Below, one piece after another: positions 1 to 9,300 of a stretch of DNA of 25,597 nt. The position numbers were made by a program, and so were the translations under genes. The number at the start of each line of letters is the position of its first letter. Position 1 is the first letter of the stretch. The notes under the pieces were generated by a model, which searched no databases, was not told where the DNA came from, and saw only the letters and a program-made list of their open reading frames with translations. The stretch is from an uncultured bacterium (GTDB taxonomy: Bacteria > Bacteroidota > Bacteroidia > Bacteroidales > Bacteroidaceae), in the NCBI GenBank assembly GCA_905215555.1, contig CAJMQU010000061.1:1-25597 (forward strand), written 5' to 3'.

Positions 1-841
1 TGTAGGTGGTCGTGAAGTGGGCTATATGTTCGGTATGTATAAGAAACTGACACGTGAATTTACAGGTACATTTACCGGAAAAGGTATGGAATTCGGCGGT
101 TCACTGATTCGTCCGGAAGCTACTGGGTTCGGTGGATTGTATTTCGTGAACCAGATGTTGCAAGCTAAAGGCATTGATATCAAAGGTAAGACCGTCGCCA
201 TTTCCGGTTTCGGAAATGTAGCTTGGGGTGCTGCTACCAAAGCAACCGAATTGGGTGCCAAGGTGATTACTATCTCCGGTCCGGACGGTTACATCTATGA
301 CCCGAACGGTATCAGTGGCGAAAAGATAGAATATATGCTTGAACTTCGTGCATCGGGCAATGATATTGTGGCTCCGTATGCAGACGAATTCCCCGGCTCT
401 ACATTTGTTGCCGGCAAACGTCCTTGGGAAGTGAAGGCTGATATTGCATTGCCTTGTGCCACGCAGAATGAACTGAACGGTGACGATGCCCGTCAGTTGA
501 TTGAAAATAAAGTGATGTGTGTAGGTGAAATATCCAATATGGGCTGTACGCCGGAAGCTATCGACCTGTTCATCGAACATAAGATTATGTATGCTCCGGG
601 TAAGGCTGTCAATGCCGGTGGCGTTGCCACTTCAGGTCTGGAAATGTCGCAGAATGCAATGCACCTCAGTTGGAGTGCTGCCGAAGTGGACGAGAAACTA
701 CACGCTATTATGCACGGCATTCATGCACAATGCGTAAAATACGGGACAGAACCTGACGGTTACATCAACTACGTGAAGGGTGCCAACATTGCAGGCTTCA
801 TGAAAGTGGCTCACGCTATGATGGGTCAGGGAATTATTTAA
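1..841 (+). CDS. gdhB: Glutamate dehydrogenase, NAD-linked type (3' part; 5' end outside window)
   Basis: This enzyme interconverts glutamate with 2-oxoglutarate and ammonia in the cytoplasm. The reading frame is open from the window edge (frame starts at base 2), so the gene is cut, not broken; the TAA stop is at 839-841. Visible family motifs are VGGREVGYMFG, RPEATGFG, the dinucleotide-binding GFGNVAWG, SGPDGYIYD, CATQNELNGD and NAGGV. The catalytic lysine region lies upstream of the window. From memory of the family, GFGNVAWG and SGPDG match the NAD-dependent Clostridium symbiosum enzyme, whereas NADP enzymes have GSGNVAQ and SDS. I therefore infer an NAD-linked catabolic role. The symbol follows Bacteroides fragilis usage for the NAD-specific enzyme and is tentative. 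Family membership is certain; cofactor choice is inferred. A second, more NADP-like paralogue lies on the other strand at the far end of the window. Confidence 0.93.
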   Translation, partial: VGGREVGYMFGMYKKLTREFTGTFTGKGMEFGGSLIRPEATGFGGLYFVNQMLQAKGIDIKGKTVAISGFGNVAWGAATKATELGAKVITISGPDGYIYDPNGISGEKIEYMLELRASGNDIVAPYADEFPGSTFVAGKRPWEVKADIALPCATQNELNGDDARQLIENKVMCVGEISNMGCTPEAIDLFIEHKIMYAPGKAVNAGGVATSGLEMSQNAMHLSWSAAEVDEKLHAIMHGIHAQCVKYGTEPDGYINYVKGANIAGFMKVAHAMMGQGII

Positions 842-880
842 AGGAAACTTTGTTTAGTTGTATTTGTATTTGTGGTTTGT

Positions 881-920
881 GCTGCCCCTGCCTGTGAAGG
901 TGTAGGGCAGTACTTTTTTT
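881..920 (+). terminator. Rho-independent terminator after glutamate dehydrogenase
   Basis: CTGCCC (882-887) pairs with GGGCAG (905-910), with a further CCT/AGG pairing nearer the loop. A run of seven T (914-920) follows. It lies about 40 nt after the stop codon and should separate this gene from the aminopeptidase downstream. Confidence 0.7.
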
Positions 921-1016
921 ATAGGGGCATACCGACGATTAGGTATATTCGCACTCGTAATGTCACTATCGGGCAAACTTAAGACTCAATACCTCCTGCT
1001 TAATACCTAAAATTAT

Positions 1017-1024
1017 TACCTTTG
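1017..1024 (+). promoter_or_regulatory. Bacteroides -7 promoter box for the M24 aminopeptidase
   Basis: TACCTTTG fits the Bacteroides -7 consensus TAnnTTTG exactly. I see no good -33 TTTG at the expected spacing. Transcription would begin near 1030, which argues against the in-frame TTG at 1029 as the start codon and for the ATG at 1053. Confidence 0.6.
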
Positions 1025-1052
1025 TGCCTTGAAAATCATAAATGACAAAGAG

Positions 1053-2213
1053 ATGTTACAACCGGAATTGAAGTTGAGACGCGATAAGATACGTGTTCTC
1101 ATGGCTCAACAAGAGATTGATGCCGCTCTTATTACCTGCAATGTAAACTTAATCTATACGTATGGACGTGTTGTCAGCGGTTATTTGTATTTGCCGTTGA
1201 ATGCTCCGGCCCGTTTGTTCATTAAGCGTCCTAATAATATCGAGGGTGAGCATATTCACCCTATCCGTAAACCCGAACAATTGCCTGATTTGCTGGAAGA
1301 GTGCGGTTTGCCGTTACCGACAAAGCTGATGCTGGAAGGTGATGAACTGGCTTATACGGAATATACCCGTCTGGCGGCTTGCTTCCCGGAAGCTACTGTG
1401 GTGAATGGAACACCTATTATTCGCAAAGCGCGTAGTGTGAAGACGAACATTGAACTTGAAATGTTCCGTCGCTCAGGTATTGCTCATACAAAGGCGTATG
1501 AGCAGATTCCTACAGTTTATAAACCGGGGATGACTGACCGGCAGTTGTCTATTGAGATAGAACGTCTGATGCGTCTGGAGGGTTGCCTCGGCATTTTCCG
1601 TACATTCGGTCAGAGTATGGAGATATTCATGGGCAGTTTGTTGGCTGGAGATAATGCCACGGCACCTGCACCTTATGACTTTGCTTTGGGGGGCGAAGGA
1701 CTTGATCCTTCACTGCCTATCGGTGCAAGCGGTGCTTTGTTGCAGCCGGGACAGAGTTTCATGGTTGATATGGGTGGAAACTTCAACGGTTATATGGGAG
1801 ACATGAGCCGTGTGTTCTCTATCGGCAAATTGTCGGAAAAGGCATATGCAGCACATCAGACTTGTCTGGAAATACAGGAAGCAGTGATTGAGAAAGCCAA
1901 ACCGGGTGCTGTGTGTGAGGAGCTTTATAACACAGCCATTGATTTGGTGACTAAAGCCGGTTTTGCAGATTACTTTATGGGAGTAGGGCAGAAGGCGAAG
2001 TTTATCGGTCATGGTATCGGCCTGGAAATCAATGAAGCTCCTGTGCTGGCTCCACGCATGAAACAGGAATTGGAGCCGGGCATGGTGTTTGCTCTTGAAC
2101 CGAAGATTGTATTGCCGGGTGTCGGTCCGTTGGGAATTGAAAATTCATGGGCAGTGACGGCAGAGGGAGTAGAGAAACTGACGTTGTGCAAGGAAGAAAT
2201 AATTGAATTGTAG
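1053..2213 (+). CDS. Xaa-Pro aminopeptidase (M24 metallopeptidase family)
   Basis: Predicted cytoplasmic dinuclear metallopeptidase that removes an N-terminal residue preceding proline. The N-terminal third is the creatinase-like domain and the C-terminal two thirds the pita-bread catalytic fold. Counting from the ATG at 1053 (386 aa), all five expected metal ligands are present: D239 in MVDMGGN, D250 in GDMSR, H320 in GHGIG, E349 in ALEPK and E363 in GIENSW. The frame can also be opened at a TTG at 1029, but a -7 box at 1017-1024 puts the transcript start at about that position, so ATG 1053 is preferred. It has its own promoter and terminator signals and converges on the 333-aa gene. Such enzymes help gut Bacteroides use proline-rich peptides, which fits a neighbouring catabolic-type glutamate dehydrogenase; that link is inference. 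The exact substrate is not shown by sequence, and other M24 peptidases look similar. Confidence 0.9.
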   Translation: MLQPELKLRRDKIRVLMAQQEIDAALITCNVNLIYTYGRVVSGYLYLPLNAPARLFIKRPNNIEGEHIHPIRKPEQLPDLLEECGLPLPTKLMLEGDELAYTEYTRLAACFPEATVVNGTPIIRKARSVKTNIELEMFRRSGIAHTKAYEQIPTVYKPGMTDRQLSIEIERLMRLEGCLGIFRTFGQSMEIFMGSLLAGDNATAPAPYDFALGGEGLDPSLPIGASGALLQPGQSFMVDMGGNFNGYMGDMSRVFSIGKLSEKAYAAHQTCLEIQEAVIEKAKPGAVCEELYNTAIDLVTKAGFADYFMGVGQKAKFIGHGIGLEINEAPVLAPRMKQELEPGMVFALEPKIVLPGVGPLGIENSWAVTAEGVEKLTLCKEEIIEL

Positions 2214-2221
2214 AGTAAATG

Positions 2222-2301
2222 TTAATTATTAATTATTAATTATTAATTGCGGGAAGCAGTGTGCATTCTAACGCTGCATGGCAATTAATAATTAATAATT
2301 A
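2222..2301. terminator. AT-rich 21-bp inverted repeat between converging genes (heptad-built, likely two-way terminator)
   Basis: The left arm 2230-2250 and right arm 2281-2301 are perfect complements over 21 bp, with a 30-nt spacer that itself contains a GCAG/CTGC stem. The left arm is made of tandem 7-bp units TTAATTA starting at 2222, 2229, 2236 and 2243. It fills the 91-bp gap between the aminopeptidase (plus) and the 333-aa gene (minus), so stopping transcription from both sides is the natural role. Confidence 0.65.
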
Positions 2302-2304
2302 TCT

Positions 2305-3306
2305 TCATACTCCTTCGTAATATTCACTCAAGAAGTATCGTGCAATGAAGTCCCAATACTCATGCAGCACCTCTTTTCCGCCAGGGAAGGGAAGTTGTAA
2401 ATCGGAGAATAGACCTTTCACCATACCATATTTCAGGACATCAAAAGGACAGGCGCCCGGATACATGAATAATTTATATCCTTTAGTTGCAGCTTTTTCT
2501 GCATCGTAGGTCGGATTATTAGGATCGCGGAAACAATAAGAAACATTCGGGGCTACCAGCATGCCTTTGGCATTGGCATAAATCACAAAATTCTTCTCGT
2601 CCTTTAGTTCGGGCAGCAAACTTTCATTTTTATTCTCCCATTTCAGTTCCTCTACAAAGAATTTGCACAGTTCGTTGTAAGTCGTAAAATAGAGTAGCGG
2701 CTCCCCTTTGCTGTATGCCAGGCATCTCTCTACATCCTTTTTGAGTGGCATGCCGGGGGGGATTTCGGGAAGCGGAACCTGAGGTATTTCCAGTAAATCA
2801 AGTTTCATTACCCAAATAGGGGATGATGCCTCGTCACAGATGGGCGCTTTTTCAAACGAGGCATCCATGACATCATATACTTTTTGGCTGAGCTCCAATA
2901 AATCAGGGGCGTAAGGATTCTGAATGATGACTTGGTCTTCCTCAAAAACTGCATACCGGGAGAGAAGTGTCCATTGGATGAACGAAATATCCTCTATATT
3001 GATTTCGTCGGGAACATATGTATCTGTCTGGCTATAGAAAGGCAGATAAGATTGGTATAATTTATAGTATGCATTTGAGAATTCCTTCCACCCCCCTGTT
3101 TGGGCAATAGCATCTTGAAGATAGAGAGTTAACGAGATGGCCGCATTCACTTTTTCTTCTTCAGACTTTTTGCTGTATAAAGGAGATGGGGCAATTAACG
3201 AAAGTAACTGGTCGGCGAAGCTTAGATACCAGGAGTCTGTCGATACTTGTTTACTGCGTTCGTTAGCTCTTAGCCAATGCTTCATGTAAATTCTTACTTG
3301 TTTCAT
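2305..3306 (-). CDS. Uncharacterised 333-aa protein (possibly DUF3843 family)
   Basis: I do not recognise a function. The protein has no signal peptide, no clear membrane segment and no nucleotide-binding or catalytic motif. Its N-terminus (MKQVRIYMKHWL, then WYLSFADQLLSLI) resembles my memory of DUF3843, a domain known mainly from gut Bacteroidales, but I cannot confirm this. It is rich in aromatic and acidic residues and has a proline-rich segment around residues 175-187 (PQVPLPEIPPGMP). It lies 68 bp downstream of sprA on the same strand but has its own -7 box at 3327-3334, so it is probably transcribed separately. It ends at the inverted repeat shared with the aminopeptidase. The gene is real by length, its promoter and lack of a competing frame. 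Confidence 0.8.
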   Translation of the reverse strand: MKQVRIYMKHWLRANERSKQVSTDSWYLSFADQLLSLIAPSPLYSKKSEEEKVNAAISLTLYLQDAIAQTGGWKEFSNAYYKLYQSYLPFYSQTDTYVPDEINIEDISFIQWTLLSRYAVFEEDQVIIQNPYAPDLLELSQKVYDVMDASFEKAPICDEASSPIWVMKLDLLEIPQVPLPEIPPGMPLKKDVERCLAYSKGEPLLYFTTYNELCKFFVEELKWENKNESLLPELKDEKNFVIYANAKGMLVAPNVSYCFRDPNNPTYDAEKAATKGYKLFMYPGACPFDVLKYGMVKGLFSDLQLPFPGGKEVLHEYWDFIARYFLSEYYEGV

Positions 3307-3326
3307 ATTGTTTGTTGTTAATTCTG

Positions 3327-3334
3327 CAAATATA
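3327..3334 (-). promoter_or_regulatory. Bacteroides -7 promoter box for the 333-aa gene
   Basis: On the minus strand the sequence reads TATATTTG, an exact TAnnTTTG match, about 20 nt upstream of the ATG at 3306. The -33 element is not clear. It lies in the 68-bp gap after sprA. Confidence 0.55.
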
Positions 3335-3374
3335 GAGCTTTCCCTTAAACTTGTTCTTTTATCGTCGAAACTAT

Positions 3375-6300
3375 TTACCGTGTTAGGGAGAATTTCATGC
3401 TGAAACCGAAATCCGCACTGACCACCGGGTATGAACTGGAAGATATTAGCGGAGTATTTTGCTGCCGGTCGTAGTAGAGGCGTAAGGTCAGCAGACGGCT
3501 CAGAGTATAATCGGCCGAACAGGAAATCTTTAGAGTTTTGTTGCCATTGGTTGCTTGTGCAAAGCCTTGCTGAATATCCCGGCAGAGGGCGGACTGATTA
3601 CGGAATGAGATGTCGGCACGCAGGGCGAGGTCGTGGCTGATGCGGTTTTTGCTGTCCTTCACGTTACGGCGGCTGAACAGGTTGAAGTTTATAATCTTAT
3701 ACCCCAGCCCGATGACAAAGTCGCGGGAAGCGGTTTCCACCAGTTGGCAGGCGCTCATGCTAAGGTTGAGGATGCGGCTGGTCTTGTATTCTACTTTGGC
3801 GGTCAGTCCGTTCTTAAGAGTGGCGTCCATACCGATGAGCGGTGAGAATTGCTCGTTGATGGACACCATGCTTATATCGAAGCGTGATGAAGGGATGGGA
3901 TTTCCTGTTTGCACATCTTCCACGAAACCGATGTCGCCCATATAGCTCATGAAACTTTGGAAGGTGTTATAGCTGCCTACACTGTAAGTACTACGGTAGG
4001 CATGGTTCAGATTGACGCTGCGGAAGTTTTTCTTGAACCAGGCTATTTTTGTAAGTCCGGTGTAGGTAATGCGCCAGTTCGGCATCAAGGAAAACAGGCT
4101 CGGGAAGAAGTCGAGGGCGGAGTTACGGGCACTTCTTCCGGTGTAGGCAGCAAGGAAAGCGGGTATCATCACGTCTGGTGAATGCTTGCTGATGGTGCCG
4201 TTTGCCGGGTCGAATGTCTTTCCGGCAAGGGCGGTGCCTTGCGGATATTGGCTGCCGAGGTACTGGGTTTCCACCCGGTTACGGATGATTTCAAGATTGT
4301 TGCGGAAACGTTCGAAAGTACCGGAATGGTAGCCATCGTTTGCACTATGGCGCTCGAAGGTGCTGCCTATGGAGATGATGCTCATGGAGAAATTACCGCT
4401 GCGGGTGTCCGGTGTTCCTGCAAACATATATTGCATTTCGCGACTGCGGTTGCGGGTACGGTTGGCGGTGAGGTCTATCTTCAGATCGCGTATCGGTTCT
4501 AGAGAGATGCGTAGTTGCAGGTCTTCGAGGGCATTGCTGCTGGCTGGGCTAACGACAGAGTCGTTGCAGATGAGCCAATCGTTTTGCAGGGCATGGTCGA
4601 TGTAACTGTCGCCGGTAAAACCGAAAGCGAAATCCAGTCCCGGTGCAAGGAAGCCTGCGTGTTTCTTCTGTCCGAACATATCACCGACTTCAGGGCGGAA
4701 ACCGGGAAGCATCATAGCGTATGTATTCTTATAGGTAAAGCTGAAATTACGCACACTCATGGCAAAGCGGGCAGCGTGCTGACCGAACTTATACCACCAG
4801 CCGTCTTCCGGATTGGGACCGGGGATAACGGTGAGCTTGATGCGTGCCGTATCTTGTGTGTCGATACGCAGGGTGTTGGCATTCAGTACTTTGTAACGTA
4901 TTGGATAACGATGTCCGTCCACTGTGAGGGCGCTGACTTTAGGACGGCGGGTGTTCATGTCATGATTGATGGTCAGCGTGGTATCTGCCCGTAACTGTAC
5001 TTCTTTGTCAAAACGGCGAGGCTTTTGCTCTTTGGTCGGAGCAGGTTTGCGATAGGAGGCGGAGAAGCGGCGGTTCACATTTTTCAGATAAGGAATCTTA
5101 TTATAGAATGCCTCAAGGTTGAAGCGCGAATTTACGTCGATGCTGCGTTGATTGCTGACAGTATTTCCCATTTCTATACCATCGGAAAGGGAGACGCCCC
5201 GGTCCCAATTATAGGAAGAAGCAAAACGGAGATCGGCACTGATCCAATCAGTGATGGGGAATTTATCAAACGGGAGTTTATAAGTGACGTTGAACGTTTG
5301 CTGGAAGTCGATGGGGCGGCCGAGTGACAACAGACTGCGACGCACAGTGTCTTTCCAAGCTGTGTAATCGTCCGGATATAGGTCCTTGTTTACTACACCG
5401 TAAGGTTCCTCAATCTCAGCATGGGTGGCGGAGGTGAGGTTGAGGCGCAGATTTTTCGTTAGGTCCCAGCGCAAGGCGAAGTCGCGGTTCCAAAGGAACT
5501 CTTTGGCTACGGAAATGGGGATGCCTTCGATGCTGGTATCTCTACCTATAGATGTTCCGGCTGTCAATGTTTCCAGGTCACGGAGTTGCAGTTCGTAGTA
5601 ATGGCGGGTCATGTCGGTATTGAACGCAATGCTTTGGGGAAGCCAGTTCAAGTTAAGTTCTTTGATAAAATGCATCCAGGGAGATTTGCTTTTCATACTT
5701 TTGAATGGTTCCCAGGGGCGGTAGACGGGGGCATAATTGTAAGTCATGGCGCCACGCCAGTCCGTTTCGTTTTCGTAAGCGGTGGTGCTGCCTTGGTTAT
5801 GACGCAGGGAACGAGAATAGCTGAAAGTAAAGTTGCCTGGGTCGTAAGGCATTGGATTCTTGCTGATGATGCCCAGACGTGCGTTGCTGAGACTGAAATT
5901 GCGGTAAGTTGTTATTTCACGGGCGATGTTCATTAATGAGTCGCGTTCCCAATCGGTGGTGCAGGCATCGAGGGCATCGTCCAGCAACATATCTTTATCC
6001 AGCGGATTGTATTTGGGAGTGGTTGCTTCTTTGGAGTATGAGAAGTAAATCGGTGCGGTCAGTTTTGCTTTCTTGGGGAAGAAACGGCCGAGATCGAATG
6101 TTGTGGTGAAGCTATACTGATAATAATCATCCAGACGGCGTTCGCTGACACTTTGTTCCAGTCCGCCGAAACCTGCCGTCTCCATGTGTCCGGCAAGATT
6201 GATGCTGCCGATATCGGAAAGTTGTACGTTGAGGTTGCCCTGTGCTGCCCAACCGCCATCTTCGTTGAATTCGGTGAGGCGTAGTTCGTTTACCCAGACT

Positions 6301-9300
6301 TCTGCTGATTTCATGGTACGGGCGTTGTTTCGTACTCCTATCATGATGGTTTTCACTTCCGCCAGTGAGGGATTGCCAATGACGCTTACCTTGTTGGCGG
6401 GCTTCTCCGGGTCATATTCAGAATAGACTTTGGCATAAGTGACGCCACTGTTCGGGATGTTCTTCAGGCGGTTGCGCCCCTTCTTGACGTTGGTCAGCGT
6501 GCTGAGGTCGATGTCCAGATTGTTGTCTTTGGGCCAGACGGCAAGGCAACCGGCGGTGGTGCTTCCATTGTATTCTCCATGCGGAGTGAGGGTGAGTGGT
6601 ATCTCATATTCATAATAATTGCTGCGGTAGTCCGAGCCGAGGCGGATGAATACGGACAGTTCGCCATCCTGCGGATCGGTGCTGAGGTCGGGAAGGGCTT
6701 CGGCATGGGCAAACATTTGCAGGCGTTTGTACTGGCGCATATCCATGCCTGTATTCTTGTAGACGGCACGGGCATCGCCGGGAGCCAGCTTTTCCAGTTT
6801 CAGGCTCATGGCTTGCTCGTTCTGCTGGCGGAGTTGCGGCTGTCCGGGGTCGATGACGCGGGAGATTCCGGGAGGCATCACGTAGTTTACCGGGGTGCGG
6901 TCGCCGTTTTCTTCGATGTTTACGGCGGACACGTCGAGAGTGGCGGAGCTGGTGGTGGCGGCTCCTTGTTGTGTGTTGTTCAGCGCATCGGTGTATGTGC
7001 GCCACTCGCCGCGTATCAGTTCCAGCGTGGCAAAGCGTAGCACGACAGGCTTTTCAAACCCGGTAAGGAACATACGCATGAAGCGGATGGACTTGAAATC
7101 CTTGATGCTTCCCACCGCTTCTCCGCTGCGTACGGGGACTTTAAACTGATACCAGCTTACTTCCTCCGTCTGCCCGTTGCGCAGGCGGACGCTGACGGTT
7201 CGCTTGTCAGTGATGTAGTTATGTCCTACTTTCAGGTCAGTGGGAGTGAGGCGGATGCGGTACTGGAAATACTTCTCCGTTTCGTTCAGCGTGTTGTCTT
7301 GGTTGATGTCCTCTACATCGGGCACGGTTTTAGAGGAAATGTCATACCGTTCCGGAGAGTCTTCCGAAGCGGTGGAGTTGCCCTCGGTATTGTTGTAGTA
7401 TTTGTAGCGGTCGAGAATGCTACGCTCTTCACGGTCATAATCGCTGCCGCGGAAGTAGTGATAATTGTCGCCCGCAGGGTCATTATGGAACTTTTGATAG
7501 GTTTCGGCGTCAACCACCCCCTGCACCTGCGACAGATAGTTCTGATAGGTAGAGAACGTGCGTTCGTCTTCGGTAGAGAGTCCGTTCAGACCGACATCCT
7601 GGCGGCGGCGGGCACCGGCGGAGTTGTCGAAAGCATATACTACACTGCGGTCGCGAGGGATGCGTCCCCAAACGGTTTCTTCTGTCTTTGTCACGTCTCC
7701 GTCGATGGGCAGACCGTTCTCAAAGAATTTCTTGCCATCTTTCAGGATATCTTCGGATACCTCGCCCAGATTAATGTATAGGTCGCCTCCACTAATGTTC
7801 CCCGCAGGATTACGTTCCTGTACCCCCGTAGGGGCATGCCCCTGTACTCCTGTAGGATTGTTGCCCCTCTCCTCGTAGATGAAAGGGTCGAGCAGCCAGA
7901 ACGTGACATATTCAATGTTAGCCGCCTCAAAATCACTTGTATCCAGTTTGCGCATCATTCCTCCCCAACGTTTTTCCGGGTTGCGCAACGTACCGTCTGC
8001 ATTCAGGTCCGTATCCAGATTGTAGGGGCCCCGTTCTTGCGGATAATACGCCAGGTTCAGCACGTTCATGGCGGCGGATTCCTGATAAGGAGTCTCTTTG
8101 TTCGGGAAGAGTTCTTGCTCGTACACTTCGCGCACATAGTGGTTGCTGAGTTGGTTGAGGTCGTTTTTGATGTGCGTAGGAGTTAGCGAAGAGTTGCGGC
8201 GGGTGAACAGACCGTCGATGTGGTACCATGCCAGTAATGCACGGTTCTTTCCGTAGGCGATATTGTTGCTGAGCGATGCTTCGGGAAAGAGGGCGGAGGC
8301 GGTAGGATTGTAAGGGGTACTTGCCAGCATCCAGTACGATGGCTGGCGCAGGTCGATGCCGCTTTGTGTGCTCTCAAAGTCATCAATATACGATGCGTTT
8401 TGCTGTAAGCCTTTGGCATGTCCCGGAATAAGGTGGGCAAATTCTACGCCGAGATTTATGCTACTGGGAGCAATAGCAGTGACGAAAGGCAGTTTGTCCA
8501 GCATGTTCGTCAGCCATTGGCTTTCTTTTTTCCATGAGGCATTCAGTCCCCATAAAGTGTTTGAAAGCGGTTCATCGCCCATTGCCACTTTGCTTGTCAG
8601 CGGCTTTTCGCTGAGGTGCATGATACTTCCGCCGAAGGAGAAATTCTGAGAAAAGTCGTAGGTGAAATTCAGCCCCATCATTGTTTTGCGTTGCATACTG
8701 TAGAGCGTGTTACTTTCCAGATTTACGCTGATGGCGGTTCCTGCGTCAATAATGCTTTGGTTGAGGATGGTGACTACGCCGAGTGTATAATCCACCGTAT
8801 AGTCTGAGTTCTCAACCAATGTCATGCCGCCTGCCGTTACCCGTACCGAACCTTGCGGAATATTCATGGCTCCAAGCCGTATCTCGTTGGCATTTGAGGC
8901 ACGGTATTCTCCTGTCAGACGGAATTTATTCTTCTCTGCCGTCTGCCGTGCCACGGTGCGGGTGGAGTCGTACAGTTCTTGAAACACATATTTGTCTGCC
9001 AACGCATCATTACCGATAGCCTTGCGCAAGTGGCTGCCGAAGGGCTCTACGACAGGAAAATAGATGCGGCCATCGGATGCAGTGACAGTGTACCCTTCTA
9101 CAAAATCGAAGAAACCGTCAGCGCCACTTTGATTCTGACTGTTCAGGCGGTCGAGGTTCATGACACGCAGCAGGGGTATCTTGGCAATCTTACCTTCGGG
9201 GATGTAACGCAGGTATACGCCTGTCGTATCGCTCTGATAAGTGATATTCAACTGGAACTTCTCTTTCTGGACGGAGTAGGCGTTGAGGCTGTAAACGTTC

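Noticed and set aside
1..841. Left glutamate dehydrogenase as a truncated pseudogene
   Set aside because: The frame is open right to base 1 with conserved motifs, so the gene is cut by the window edge only.
1029..1055. TTG at 1029 as the aminopeptidase start
   Set aside because: A -7 box at 1017-1024 puts the transcript start at about 1030, so translation from 1029 is unlikely; ATG 1053 also gives the more usual family N-terminus.
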